A model generated the notes under the pieces. It was not told the DNA's origin. It worked only from the letters and a program-made list of their open reading frames with translations, and did not search any database. Shown here piece by piece: positions 15,618-24,867 of a stretch of DNA of 64,000 bases. The DNA is taken from contig CAVTLG010000014.1 in the NCBI GenBank assembly GCA_963735495.1, positions 992,001 to 1,056,000 of the forward strand. Direction: 5' to 3'. The first letter of the stretch is position 1. Every line of letters starts with the position of its first letter. Origin of the DNA: CAVTLG01 sp963735495. GTDB lineage: Bacteria > Chloroflexota > Ktedonobacteria > Ktedonobacterales > Ktedonobacteraceae. The translations under genes were made by a program, and so were the position numbers.

Positions 15618-16457
15618 CTAATAGCCAGCCGTCTGCTCGAAAGCATTGGCTATGACCTGGTAGCCGGTATCAGTAGCGTGGATTCCCAGGAGATAGGGAT
15701 AGTCCGAGCACATCCAGGTGTAGGTGCAGATGTTCGGATTGGGTACCGTGGTGCCACCGAAGGCGTCAAAAACATCAACCAGGGTCGCATAGCCGCTGGC
15801 ATCGGCGGCCAGATGCTCGTTGAGCGTCTCGCCGAATGAGAGCGTATTGGGGCAGTGGTTGATAAACGGATTGTAGTAGTTCATCATGAGCACATCACCG
15901 GTCATGTGACCGTCAACAGTCATAGCTGCGGTCAGTTGCGGTAAAATGATATGCGTCAGGTTGTAGTCCATCGTTGCCAGGTCACTGGTGAACGTGGAAC
16001 TGATCGCGCAGGTCGAGTAATTGATATCCAGGTCGATATCATTGGCACCGATATCCAGCGTGACCGGGCTGACCTCACCAGGATGTGCACGCAAATAGGC
16101 AACCGCAGCTAATAACTGCGAGCCGATGTAAGGATACTTGCGCAGAATCGCCAATGGACACAGACCATCGATCATCGATGTGGTGGTTTCGCCGGAGCAA
16201 GCCATATTGATGTAGGTTTGGGTCCCATGACTTTTAAGGTTGCTGTAAAAGTCGTCTGTGTAGCCATGGTCAAAATCCAGATTTGGCTGGTACCCGTAGG
16301 CGAGCGAATCGCCGAGCGCCAGGTAAATGGACTTTGGCCCTATCAGCGTCGATTGGGCGGAAGCAACTGTGGGAGGGACGAATAGTAAGAACAGGGAGAA
16401 TGCGAGTCCGACAAGCGCGACCATGCGTAGCAAATACGATACTTTTCCTTGTACCAT
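15618..16457 (-). CDS. Secreted SGNH/GDSL-family esterase or lipase
   Basis: A 279-residue protein with a signal peptide (LLRMVALVGLAFSLFLLFVP ... ASAQ). Block I is YLALGDSLAYGYQP with the catalytic serine, block II contains NMACSGETT, block III is LDIGANDIDLD with the oxyanion-hole Asn, and block V contains GIHATDTGYQVIANAF with the catalytic His (the Asp three residues before it is replaced by G-I in this alignment, so the triad partner is uncertain). ATG 16457 is preceded by TGGAGGAAC. It is likely an extracellular carbohydrate or lipid esterase. Confidence 0.88.
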   Translation of the reverse strand: MVQGKVSYLLRMVALVGLAFSLFLLFVPPTVASAQSTLIGPKSIYLALGDSLAYGYQPNLDFDHGYTDDFYSNLKSHGTQTYINMACSGETTTSMIDGLCPLAILRKYPYIGSQLLAAVAYLRAHPGEVSPVTLDIGANDIDLDINYSTCAISSTFTSDLATMDYNLTHIILPQLTAAMTVDGHMTGDVLMMNYYNPFINHCPNTLSFGETLNEHLAADASGYATLVDVFDAFGGTTVPNPNICTYTWMCSDYPYLLGIHATDTGYQVIANAFEQTAGY

Positions 16458-16764
16458 AGGTGTTCCTCCAGGTGCGAATTTCTTAACTTTGATCCGTTAA
16501 GAAAGAACAGCAGCGTTGTAAAAAACGCGGTGAAGAGGATAAAGTACACACCTCATACAAAACGGGTATACCAAGATCATCCTTGACCGTTTGTACTATA
16601 GGGGTACTATAACGTAGAAGTACCTGGAAAACAATGTAGCTAGCTAACGCGCCAGGCGCGTTTTTGCATGAAGCAACGCATGCCGCTGATGAGCGCCGAG
16701 ACGTATGGCTCTCGGTTTTGCTGATCGCCACCACCGGGGAAGGTGTGATCAACCAGGTGGATGG
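16458..16764. other. Intergenic region
   Basis: No gene. A short GC-rich hairpin ACGCG-CCAGG-CGCGT followed by TTTT occurs near 16646-16665 and could act as a weak terminator in the plus direction. Confidence 0.35.
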
Positions 16765-17649
16765 TTAGAGAGGTTTGCGTAAGACAAAGCCCATCTGCTT
16801 GATACGTACGAAGCCAAAGTGCTCATAAAGATGATGCGCGTGGTAATTATCTTCCTGGGTGTTCAGCATGATGCAGGTGACATGAGCCTGTTGAAAAAAG
16901 CGGATCGCTTCCGCCATCAGGCGAGCGCCTATAGCGCGTCCGGCCACTGAGGGATGCACGGCGATACGTACGAGGTAGCCAAATTCGTCGTCCAGGGCAT
17001 TGAACTGGTAGCCTACTACTTGCCCGTCCAACTCTGCGACGACAAAATAGGGATGGGTCAGTGCGATATCGGCGAAGGCCCTGCTATCGTAGCGCCAGAG
17101 ATCTTCGAAGCAGGCTTCTTCGATAGCCAGGAGTGCTGCCATATCGCTCGCTTCGTTCTGCTTCTCACTAAGAGAGACCGGGCGTAATACAACTTGTTGG
17201 TTGCCTTGTGTGGGGATGCTGTTATCGAATTTATCGTAGGAGTAGAGATGCCGATAAGGAATAAAGCCACGGGTCAGCAGGATTGTGCGCAGCCAATCTC
17301 GTTCGGTGTCATTGCCTGAATAGTGCAGATAGTGTACTCCACGCGAGACCAATTGAGCTGTTAATTGATCGAGCAGCTCAAAGAGAATGCTGCTATATGC
17401 TTTACTTTCTGTCCAACTCACCCCAAATCCGCCGATCCAGGCCGAGGGAGGATTGACGGTCTGCGAGAGCAGAAAGCCATACAGCGAAGTCTCGTGGAAT
17501 GCGCCAACAGCCGGGTAGCGTTTAAGCAGGAGTGGCAGTTCTGCCAGCGTAAAGCGCTGGTAGATGTATTCGGAGCTGTGGAGTAGGCGTTCTATGTTAT
17601 GCACATCATCGCTAGTGAGTACGCGTACCTGTTTTGGGTTGTGTGACAT
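16765..17649 (-). CDS. GNAT acetyltransferase with two GNAT-like domains
   Basis: The 294-residue protein has a degenerate first half (ERLLHSSEYIYQRFTLAELP, YGFLLSQTVNPPSAWIGGFG) and a second half with the acetyl-CoA motif: YFVVAELDGQVVGYQFNALD, LVRIAVHPSVAGRAIGARLM (motif A, V-x-P-x-x-x-x-G-x-G/A) and AHHLYEHFGFVRIKQMGFVL. Tandem GNAT organisation resembles mycothiol-synthase-like and other double-GNAT proteins; the substrate is not predictable. ATG 17649 follows GAGGATCT. Confidence 0.85.
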   Translation of the reverse strand: MSHNPKQVRVLTSDDVHNIERLLHSSEYIYQRFTLAELPLLLKRYPAVGAFHETSLYGFLLSQTVNPPSAWIGGFGVSWTESKAYSSILFELLDQLTAQLVSRGVHYLHYSGNDTERDWLRTILLTRGFIPYRHLYSYDKFDNSIPTQGNQQVVLRPVSLSEKQNEASDMAALLAIEEACFEDLWRYDSRAFADIALTHPYFVVAELDGQVVGYQFNALDDEFGYLVRIAVHPSVAGRAIGARLMAEAIRFFQQAHVTCIMLNTQEDNYHAHHLYEHFGFVRIKQMGFVLRKPL

Positions 17650-18183
17650 AGATCCTCAACATGTTAGTACCAGCATTAGGCTTGCTATATTATCCATATA
17701 CCTAATTTCGCTCGGAACGGAGCTAGCAAGCTAGCTGAGTCTGGTCAGGGATGGGCCTGTCTCTGCAAGCCCGTCGCCTTTCAGGCGATTGGGTTCCTGA
17801 CACTACAAATGTATAGAACAGCGAAGAACGAGCGCCATGTACCTGCCTGAGAGTGTGCTTAAAGTCAGCCTGGAATAAGAGAAAAGCCCGTTCTTCCAAG
17901 ATGCTCTTCTTTACATATACATCTATGAAGCACCTGCTGTCAATTGTTAGACTGATTCAGACTAATAGAGCATGCATGCTATTTGCAGAACGAGCCTCTT
18001 TATTTTAGTGTATCGTTCTATGCAACTCTGCGTCAATAGTACTCATCGCCGTTGTGCCAGAAGTACCTGGCAGCGCTTTTTTTATCAGCGGTGGAGAATA
18101 TGCGCTTTTTTCGTTCACCAAAGAGGTGAAAATGGTACGATAGACATAGCAATCGTCTTTTGTTGAAGAAGGGATATGTTTGT
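17650..18183. other. Long intergenic region before the beta-mannosidase gene
   Basis: No protein gene recognised. It contains the palindrome AGCTAGCAAGCTAGCT (17721-17736), then the compact multi-helix structure listed separately, and an AT-rich stretch near the mannosidase start. Confidence 0.45.
17744..17801. ncRNA. Candidate structured RNA (three nested stems)
   Basis: GTCAGG (17744-17749) pairs with CCTGAC (17796-17801) to enclose GGGC/GCCC (17753-17756 with 17769-17772) and TCGCCT-TTC-AGGCGA (17774-17788). The arrangement is a closed multibranch fold in a gene-free region. No known class is recognised, there is no U-tract, and the strand is unknown. Covariation in relatives would be needed to accept it. 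Confidence 0.3.
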
Positions 18184-20664
18184 TTGAGAACGTCTTTACC
18201 GCTAACGCAGGATTGGCACGTGAAATTGTACGCAGCTGCCTTGAGCCTTGAGGAGAATGCTCACCTGGATGAAGGCTGGCTTGCTGCCACTGTACCCGGT
18301 ACGGTGCAGCAAGACCTGCTGGCTGCGGGGCGCATGCCAGATCCATTTGTTGGTTTGCGTGAGCAGGATGTGCAATGGGTTGGCGAGTCTGATTGGCTCT
18401 ATCGTTGTATCTTTGATGCTCCTGCGACATATGCTAGCGCGTCGGCCATTGATCTCTGCTGTGAAGGGCTGGATACATTTGTGACTGGCTGGTTGAATGG
18501 TGTGCAGATCTTCGCGAATGACAACATGTTTATCCCGCTGCGTGTGGATGTGAAAGCGTCCCTCAGAGCTGGGCAGAACACGCTCTTGTTGCTCTTCGAG
18601 TCACCGTTGCGCAAAGGTCGAGAGCGAGAGACACAATACGGCGTGTGTCCGGTCTGGAATGGCGATACGAGTCGTGTCTATGTACGCAAGGCGCAGTATC
18701 ATTATGGCTGGGATTGGGGTCCGACGCTGCTTACGAGTGGTCCCTGGCGTGAGATACGCCTGGAAAGCTATACGTTACGTATTGAGGAATTGCATTGTGC
18801 GGAAACAGTGGCCGCCGACCTGCAGCATGCAACGCTACCGGTTCATCTGGTCCTGGCAGGCGCTCAAGATGTGCTGCCAGCCGATCTTACGGCTTCTATT
18901 GCTCTCTACGCGCCCACTGGGGAATGTCTTGAGGATGTGACGCTACCGGTGACAGCCATGCATGTCCAGCACGAGTTTGCGCTTATCGCGCCACAGCTCT
19001 GGTGGCCGCGTGGCTACGGGGATCAGTCGCGTTACCAGGTTGTCGTTGTGCTCAGACGTGGGCAAGAGGAATGGGATAGACGCGTCTTACAACTCGGACT
19101 CCGTCGTCTGCGCTTGATTCAGGAGCCACTTACTGACGAACCTGGGACAAGCTTTCTTTTCGAAGTCAATAATACGCCGATCTTTTGTGGCGGAGCCAAC
19201 TGGATTCCTGCCGATTCTTTTCTCCCGTCTATCACGCCAGAACGCTATCGCGCGTGGCTGCAACTGGCAGCGGATGCGCACATGCTCATGCTGCGCGTAT
19301 GGGGTGGGGGTATTTATGAGTATGATGTGTTCTATGATCTGTGTGATGAGCTTGGCATTCTGGTCTGGCAAGACTTTCTGTTTGCCTGTGGTCTTTATGC
19401 TACCCCTGACTGGTTCCTGGACAGTGTTCGTGTAGAGGCTGAGGCAACCCTACGCCGCCTGCGTCATCATCCCTGCCTGGTGTTATGGTGTGGCAATAAT
19501 GAGGATTATCTCGTCGCGGCTTCTCGTGGTTTGTATCCCGCCGCACTGACGGAAGAGACTGCGCAGTCAGCATTTCCGGCTCAGATGATCTACGAACAGC
19601 TCTTACCAGAGATTTGTGCGCGCCTTGATCCGACACGACCCTATTGGCCGGGGAGTCCTTATGCTGGAAGGAATGCACAGGACCGGACACAGGGAGATAT
19701 CCATTGCTGGGAGGTCTGGCATGGAGCAATGCTACCCTATCAGGAATATCCGCGTCTCGCGGGGCGTTTTGTCAGCGAGTTTGGTATGCAATCTCTGCCT
19801 GATATGAAAACGATTGCATCATTTACTACAAGTGAAGAGCGCTACCCACAAAGTCGGACATTGGACCACCACAATAAAGCCGAGTATGGAGCCAGGCGTA
19901 TCGTTTCTTATCTGGTAGAAAACGTGCGTATCCCGACAGAACTGGATGCATATGTCTACGCGACACAGTTTTTGCAATCGGAGGCGCTCGCCACGGCTAT
20001 ACGTGGTTGGCGTCGTCTCTGGCGAGGACCTGGACGCTATGCGACAGCCGGAGCGCTTGTCTGGCAGCTCAATGATTGCTGGCCAGTCACCAGTTGGGCG
20101 GTTGTTGATTACGCGCTGCGACCAAAACCTGCTTACTATACATTGCGGCGGGAACTCAGTCCCGTCGTCGTAGGACTGGCGCGACGTCCTCCGGGTGATA
20201 CTGCTGATTACTGGGCTGTGAATGGGACAACTGTACCGGTAGAGGTGGCGCTGGAGTTGCAGACCTGGACGCAGGCGGGAGAACTGGTAGCGGAGAAACG
20301 CCTGGAAATCGTCCTTACAGCTCTACAAGCCACTGAACTCGGAGCAATGAGCTTGCAGCCGGATAAGCAGCATGTGTTGAGCGCGACGCTCTGGCAAGGT
20401 GATGTAGTCGTGTCACGTGCGACACTCTGGCCCGAACCATTCAAGTATCTGAGCTTGCCTGAACCAGAAGTACAAGTAACCAGTGGGGGAGATAATCTTT
20501 TATATGTGAGCGCAAAGCGTCCAGCAAAAGGTGTCTGGCTCACAGCCGATGGGCAGGTACACTGGAGCGATAATATGCTCGATCTTGTGCCAGGTGATGT
20601 CCAGATTATCACGGCCAGTGGATTAGACAAACAGCAGGTGCATACTCAATGGCTGCGAGGCTGA
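18184..20664 (+). CDS. Beta-mannosidase, glycoside hydrolase family 2
   Basis: About 826 residues, the usual length. The jelly-roll N-terminal domain starts LTQDWHVKLY and has WLAATVPGTVQQDLLAAG. The TIM-barrel holds NNTPIFCGGANWIPADSF, MLMLRVWGGGIYEYDVFYD, the acid/base Glu in LVLWCGNNEDYL and the nucleophile Glu in GRFVSEFGMQSLPD; Trp-rich WQLNDCWPVTSWAVVDY follows. It hydrolyses terminal beta-mannose from manno-oligosaccharides and has no signal peptide, so it acts in the cytoplasm. No ATG is in frame nearby; TTG 18184 is preferred because AAGAAGGG precedes it by 9 bases (TTG 18160 is an alternative). It stands alone. Confidence 0.92.
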   Translation: MRTSLPLTQDWHVKLYAAALSLEENAHLDEGWLAATVPGTVQQDLLAAGRMPDPFVGLREQDVQWVGESDWLYRCIFDAPATYASASAIDLCCEGLDTFVTGWLNGVQIFANDNMFIPLRVDVKASLRAGQNTLLLLFESPLRKGRERETQYGVCPVWNGDTSRVYVRKAQYHYGWDWGPTLLTSGPWREIRLESYTLRIEELHCAETVAADLQHATLPVHLVLAGAQDVLPADLTASIALYAPTGECLEDVTLPVTAMHVQHEFALIAPQLWWPRGYGDQSRYQVVVVLRRGQEEWDRRVLQLGLRRLRLIQEPLTDEPGTSFLFEVNNTPIFCGGANWIPADSFLPSITPERYRAWLQLAADAHMLMLRVWGGGIYEYDVFYDLCDELGILVWQDFLFACGLYATPDWFLDSVRVEAEATLRRLRHHPCLVLWCGNNEDYLVAASRGLYPAALTEETAQSAFPAQMIYEQLLPEICARLDPTRPYWPGSPYAGRNAQDRTQGDIHCWEVWHGAMLPYQEYPRLAGRFVSEFGMQSLPDMKTIASFTTSEERYPQSRTLDHHNKAEYGARRIVSYLVENVRIPTELDAYVYATQFLQSEALATAIRGWRRLWRGPGRYATAGALVWQLNDCWPVTSWAVVDYALRPKPAYYTLRRELSPVVVGLARRPPGDTADYWAVNGTTVPVEVALELQTWTQAGELVAEKRLEIVLTALQATELGAMSLQPDKQHVLSATLWQGDVVVSRATLWPEPFKYLSLPEPEVQVTSGGDNLLYVSAKRPAKGVWLTADGQVHWSDNMLDLVPGDVQIITASGLDKQQVHTQWLRG

Positions 20665-21138
20665 GACAGCAAGTAAGCGATGAATCAGGAAGTCTTTCAG
20701 AAACACGCCGGTAAGCCCGGAGACGAGACAATGTCTATTGACACTTATAAATCTTGCGTGCTAGCATGTGGTTATGAGAAGTCAACAATCCTGGATGATC
20801 CATCGCAACCGCAATAGAAAAACAAGCTACATTGCCGCGTGAGCCTGGCACATTTGCTTACGCGGCAGACAGTGGTGCCATCCGATGCGCTGAAATGTGC
20901 TGGCTGATCATGCCAGTGCAGGATTTTCTATGCTGCGCATCTGTTGGAACTCTCTCTCCCTCTACTCGTATCAAACAACAATCCTCATTTGTGGCCGGGC
21001 TATCGTCGTTTCCATGCTGACAGTCTGGCTCTTTTTATTTTCCTCAGGGAATCCATTGTGTACAGCATGCGAGACGTCCACCTTTCCTTTTATCCATATT
21101 TGTACGCATAAAATGCTTTCTCAGGGAGGAAAGAACAC
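20665..21138. other. Intergenic region between mannosidase and MFS genes
   Basis: No gene recognised. It contains a possible promoter TTGACA (20738-20743), 18 bases, TAGCAT (20762-20767), and the hairpin at 20833-20867. A ribosome binding site AGGGAGGAAAG lies at the end for the MFS gene. Confidence 0.45.
20833..20867. terminator. Strong stem-loop downstream of the mannosidase region
   Basis: TGCCGCGTGAGC and GCTTACGCGGCA form a 12-bp stem (one G-U) around an 11-base loop. There is no U-tract, so terminator function is only probable. Confidence 0.45.
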
Positions 21139-22419
21139 ATGTCAACCTCGCAGGGCAACTCAAGGGATAAACAGCAACTTATCTCATCTGGTAGGTCGCA
21201 AGCGTTGTGGCACAATCGCGATTATATGCTTTTATGGAGTGGGCAGGCGCTTTCTGACATCGGAGGTGCGGTGTCAGAACTCGCCTTTCCACTGCTGGTG
21301 CTGGCCGTTACTCATTCTCCGGCGCAAGCGGGCTTTGTCGCGGCCCTGCGTGCGCTGCCTGCGACGCTTTTTAGCCTGTTTGCAGGTGTGCTGGTGGATC
21401 GTTGGGACCGCAAATGGGTCATGCTGGTGTGCGATGTTGGGCGCGCGCTGAGCCTTGCCAGCATTCCTGTCGCTTATACGCTTGGACACCTGACCATCTG
21501 GCAGCTATACATTACCGCATTCCTTGAAGGCACATTGATGATTGTATTCGCACTGGCAAAGACAGCGACCGTACCGCAGGTAGTTACACAGGCGCAACTC
21601 ACGACTGCTGTCGCGCAAGAGGAGTTTGTTGAAGGCACCACCACGTTGTTTGGACCATCTCTATCAGGAGTTCTGTACACACTGGGCACGATGTTCCCAT
21701 TTATCACAGACGCCATTTCCTATCTCATTTCTATTGTGACCCTCGTGCTGATACGCACGCCATTGCAGCGAGAACGTGCGTCAACTCGTCGTAATGTGTG
21801 GGCCGAGATCGCTGAAGGCGTGTTCTGGGTGTGGCATCAACCCTTTATTCTCAGCATGACCTTGCTGATGGGAGCAGGAGCGTTTGTCTTTGCGGGCAAC
21901 CCATTAATTGTGATTATCCTGGCGCAACAACAACATGCTTCTACGGTAGTTATTGGCCTGATCTTCGCCGTTGGCGGTATTGGTTCGATTCTGGGGTCGC
22001 TGCTGGCTCCGCGCCTGGAACGTCGCCTGACGGTCGGGCAATCCATCCTGCTGACACGCTGGTATTTTGTGCTGAGCTGGCCCTTGTACGCGCTTGTGCC
22101 CTTTCCCCTTATGCTCGGCGCGCTTGAATTTGGTCTTGGTTTTGTTGATCCGCTTGAGGATGTGCCCTATTTCAGCCATCGCCTGAAGCTGATTCCTGAC
22201 GCACTCAAGGGCAGAGTGATAAGTGCCTGTCGCCTTGTGCCGGGCACGATGCGCCCGCTGGGGCTGGCATTGACTGGCATCCTGATTCAACGTATCGGTG
22301 TTTTTCCTACCATCTGGCTGGCATGGATCTGGCTGCTCGTGGTCACGGTTATTATAACGGTGATCCCGCAGGTGCGCCGCGAACGTTCTGTAGATGGTAT
22401 TCTAGTTCCTCCATCGTAG
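21139..22419 (+). CDS. Major facilitator superfamily exporter (EntS/macrolide-efflux type)
   Basis: A 426-residue protein with about 12 membrane segments. The N-terminus NRDYMLLWSGQALSDIGGAV and the loop 2-3 motif LFAGVLVDRWDRKWVMLVCD match the MFS_3/EntS-like drug and siderophore exporters; LVLAVTHSPAQAGFVAALRA is the typical second helix. The likely role is proton-driven export of a hydrophobic compound. The ATG has GGAGGAAAG upstream. Its last 68 bases overlap the 3' end of the convergent PfkB gene. Confidence 0.9.
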   Translation: MSTSQGNSRDKQQLISSGRSQALWHNRDYMLLWSGQALSDIGGAVSELAFPLLVLAVTHSPAQAGFVAALRALPATLFSLFAGVLVDRWDRKWVMLVCDVGRALSLASIPVAYTLGHLTIWQLYITAFLEGTLMIVFALAKTATVPQVVTQAQLTTAVAQEEFVEGTTTLFGPSLSGVLYTLGTMFPFITDAISYLISIVTLVLIRTPLQRERASTRRNVWAEIAEGVFWVWHQPFILSMTLLMGAGAFVFAGNPLIVIILAQQQHASTVVIGLIFAVGGIGSILGSLLAPRLERRLTVGQSILLTRWYFVLSWPLYALVPFPLMLGALEFGLGFVDPLEDVPYFSHRLKLIPDALKGRVISACRLVPGTMRPLGLALTGILIQRIGVFPTIWLAWIWLLVVTVIITVIPQVRRERSVDGILVPPS

Positions 22420-23368
22420 GAACGGTGGCTGTCCCACCGGGGGCCGTTGTTGAAAGACCTCCGCAGATAGTGCCACAACGTAAGGTATTGTCCAGGGAAT
22501 AACCATTCAGGTAGCCATAGATAAAGCCACCGTTGAACGCATCGCCAGCTCCGGTAGTATCTATGACATTTTCAATAGGATAGGCCGGGCAGTAGGTGAT
22601 TTCGCCTGCTTGACAGGCTATTGCGCCTTGCGCGCCAATTTTGACAACCGCGATCTCGGTCCATGTAGCTAGCTGACGAACAGCTTCGTCTGCTGTTGCC
22701 ATCTTCGTTATGTATTGTGCCTCTCTCAAATTGAGGGCTATTACTTTAGCCTGTTTAATCACATCCAGGAGTTTTTCATCTTCCAGGTTTGGGATTTCAC
22801 CGCCGGGATCAAGAAAGAAAGGGACGTCATATCCGGCTAGCGCATCGAGGAGTGGAGCGCTTCTGGCCTGAGCGGACATAAACACCGCGCCGAAGTCATA
22901 TTTACTGAGCAATTGTTGGAGCGGAGGTGGCAAATTGTCTGCCGATGTTTTCTGCGCACTTTTGAGAGAGCGATGCGTAGACAAGACGTCTAATAGATAT
23001 GACAACGTGGCATCAGGAATATCTTCATAATAAACAATACCACGCTCCCCCTCATGAGCCAGACAAATGCTGACCGCTCGTGTTGGCGTATCATCGATGA
23101 TCACGAGATCGCGAGCAATGCCAAAGCGGTCAAACTCCTCAAGGATGAAGCGGCCTAAAAAGTCATTATTTAGCTTTGTGAGGAGGCCAACACGCAGGCC
23201 AAGACGACTTAAAGTAGCAGCGGTATTAAAGATGGAGCCGCAACTGATGGCGAAATTGTTGCCACCTATTTCGGCACCCGGTAGAGGCCAATGAGAGATG
23301 CCACCAAGAACAATATCAACGCTGACCGTGCCAATGACTAATACATCTAAATGTTCGCGTTCCCTCAC
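22352..23368 (-). CDS. PfkB-family carbohydrate/nucleoside kinase
   Basis: About 338 residues from a GTG at 23368, chosen for its AAAGGAAGG ribosome binding site and because the family starts just there (LDVLVIGTVSVDIVLGG); the frame is open further upstream. Features: GGNNFAISCGSIFNTAATLSRLG (substrate region, signature 1-like), NLREAQYITKM, and the anion-hole/catalytic block VIDTTGAGDAFNGGFIYGYL with the base aspartate. This is a ribokinase-like sugar kinase; the exact sugar is not evident. Its 3' end overlaps the MFS gene on the other strand. Confidence 0.9.
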   Translation of the reverse strand: MREREHLDVLVIGTVSVDIVLGGISHWPLPGAEIGGNNFAISCGSIFNTAATLSRLGLRVGLLTKLNNDFLGRFILEEFDRFGIARDLVIIDDTPTRAVSICLAHEGERGIVYYEDIPDATLSYLLDVLSTHRSLKSAQKTSADNLPPPLQQLLSKYDFGAVFMSAQARSAPLLDALAGYDVPFFLDPGGEIPNLEDEKLLDVIKQAKVIALNLREAQYITKMATADEAVRQLATWTEIAVVKIGAQGAIACQAGEITYCPAYPIENVIDTTGAGDAFNGGFIYGYLNGYSLDNTLRCGTICGGLSTTAPGGTATVPTMEELEYHLQNVRGAPAGSPL

Positions 23369-23619
23369 GAATATGTGCCTTCCTTTAGTATCTAGCAATA
23401 GTTTTTCCCTGGGCAACGAGCATCCGCGAGAAAGAAGCGAGCGAAGAAGGATCAGGCTCGTTGGACCTGGTAAGCAGATCGAGGAAGATCGGCTAGAAGC
23501 TTTCCTCAAGAAAAGTATGGACGGAAGGCGCAAAAAAAACAATCAGAAGCGAGGGACAATTTGCTGTGTTTGAGACGGTCAGCAAGTTGTCCAATATGTT
23601 TCTCTACCATGGTGTGCAA

Positions 23620-24789
23620 TCAGGCGTCTGGACCTTTCATCTCACGGCGCAGGCGCTCAACATCAGGTTTGGGCGCGTTGCGCATGCGGTAGCCTGTCAG
23701 ATTGTGGATGCGGCGCAGTTCCGGGATCAACGCGTAGGTGTTGACTACGTAGGTGCGGTCGGGAGCGGGACCGTAACCATCATCAATGGCGGCATCGTCG
23801 CCCAGCAACAGGTTCACGCAGGTGGTAGCAGCAGCAGCGGTGGCTGGTATATCGTAGCCGCCCTCCTGCACAAATACCAGACGTCCCTCGCACAGATAGC
23901 CTGCCAGATCGATGATGATCTGATTCAGTTTGGCGAAGCCTGCTGCCGAGAGTCTCATGGCCGGAGGCTCAAGGCCAGTACTGGCATCTGCCTCCTTCCA
24001 GTGCGCGTCGAAACCTGCTGAGACCAGGATGAGTTGTGGATCAAAACGCTCGGCAGCCGGGGCCATAATCTGGCGGAAGACAGGTTCGTATGTTTCAAAA
24101 CCTGCTCCTGCCGGCAATGGTACGTTGATAGTGGTGCCTAAGCCGTCTCCCTCGCCCATCTCATCTGACAATCCTGTCCCTGGATAGAAAGGGGCCTGGT
24201 GTATTGAGAAATAGAGTACGCGGGGATCGCTGTAAAACATTTCTTGCGTCCCATTGCCGTGGTGTACATCATAGTCAATGATCATCACGCGCTCCAGTCC
24301 ATAGTGATCGATGGCATAGCGCGCGGCAACCGCGACGTTGTTGAAGATACAGAAGCCCATAGCGGCTTCGGCAACGGCGTGATGTCCCGGTGGACGTACC
24401 AGGCAGTAGGCGTTATTGATCTCGCCCTGCATGATGGCATCAATAGCTGTCAGGGGAGCGCCAGCAGCCTGGCACGCCACGGTATATGATTGTGGTGAGA
24501 CGAAGGTGTCGGTGCCGAGCGCCAGGATGCTGCTATTACCTGCTGCTTCTAACGCTGTAGCCTGTTGACTGAGAGCCGCAACCTCCTGAATATATTCACG
24601 CTCATGAACGGCGGCCAGTTCGTCTACTGTCGCGGTGCGGGGTGTAAGGTGTAGCAGACCATCGCGCTCCAGCCAATGGAGTCCCTTCACGTATTCCCAG
24701 GCCATCTCAACGCGCCGTGGACGCTCAGGGTGGTCTGGTGGAGTCAGATGTTTTAAGAATATTGGATCATAGATAAGAGCCGTTGTCAT
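23620..24789 (-). CDS. Histone-deacetylase superfamily protein (AcuC/HDAC-like amidohydrolase)
   Basis: A 389-residue zinc-dependent deacetylase. Diagnostic segments are HPERPRRVEMAWEYVKG, CLVRPPGHHAVAEAAMGFC with the active-site His pair, MIIDYDVHHGNGTQEMFY with zinc ligands Asp and His, and LILVSAGFDAHWKEADAST with the second zinc Asp; GGYDIPATAAA supplies the transition-state region. Prokaryotic members act on acetylpolyamines, acetoin-related or acetyl-lysine substrates. It lies downstream of sucD on the same strand, separated by a stem-loop, so co-transcription is possible but not certain. Confidence 0.93.
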   Translation of the reverse strand: MTTALIYDPIFLKHLTPPDHPERPRRVEMAWEYVKGLHWLERDGLLHLTPRTATVDELAAVHEREYIQEVAALSQQATALEAAGNSSILALGTDTFVSPQSYTVACQAAGAPLTAIDAIMQGEINNAYCLVRPPGHHAVAEAAMGFCIFNNVAVAARYAIDHYGLERVMIIDYDVHHGNGTQEMFYSDPRVLYFSIHQAPFYPGTGLSDEMGEGDGLGTTINVPLPAGAGFETYEPVFRQIMAPAAERFDPQLILVSAGFDAHWKEADASTGLEPPAMRLSAAGFAKLNQIIIDLAGYLCEGRLVFVQEGGYDIPATAAAATTCVNLLLGDDAAIDDGYGPAPDRTYVVNTYALIPELRRIHNLTGYRMRNAPKPDVERLRREMKGPDA

Positions 24790-24831
24790 ATTGTTGCATT
24801 GTTCCCCTGAGCAGGGAACTCCTTCTATGCA

Positions 24832-24860
24832 GGTAGGGCACCCTGGATAAGGGTGCCTTA
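24832..24860. terminator. Stem-loop downstream of sucCD
   Basis: GTAGGGCACCCT-GGATA-AGGGTGCCTTAC is a 12-bp stem. The U-tract (CTTTTTT) is on the plus-strand side, that is, upstream of the hairpin relative to sucD transcription, so efficiency for sucD is doubtful; it may instead stabilise the sucD mRNA end or limit read-through. Confidence 0.5.
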
Positions 24861-24867
24861 CACTTTT

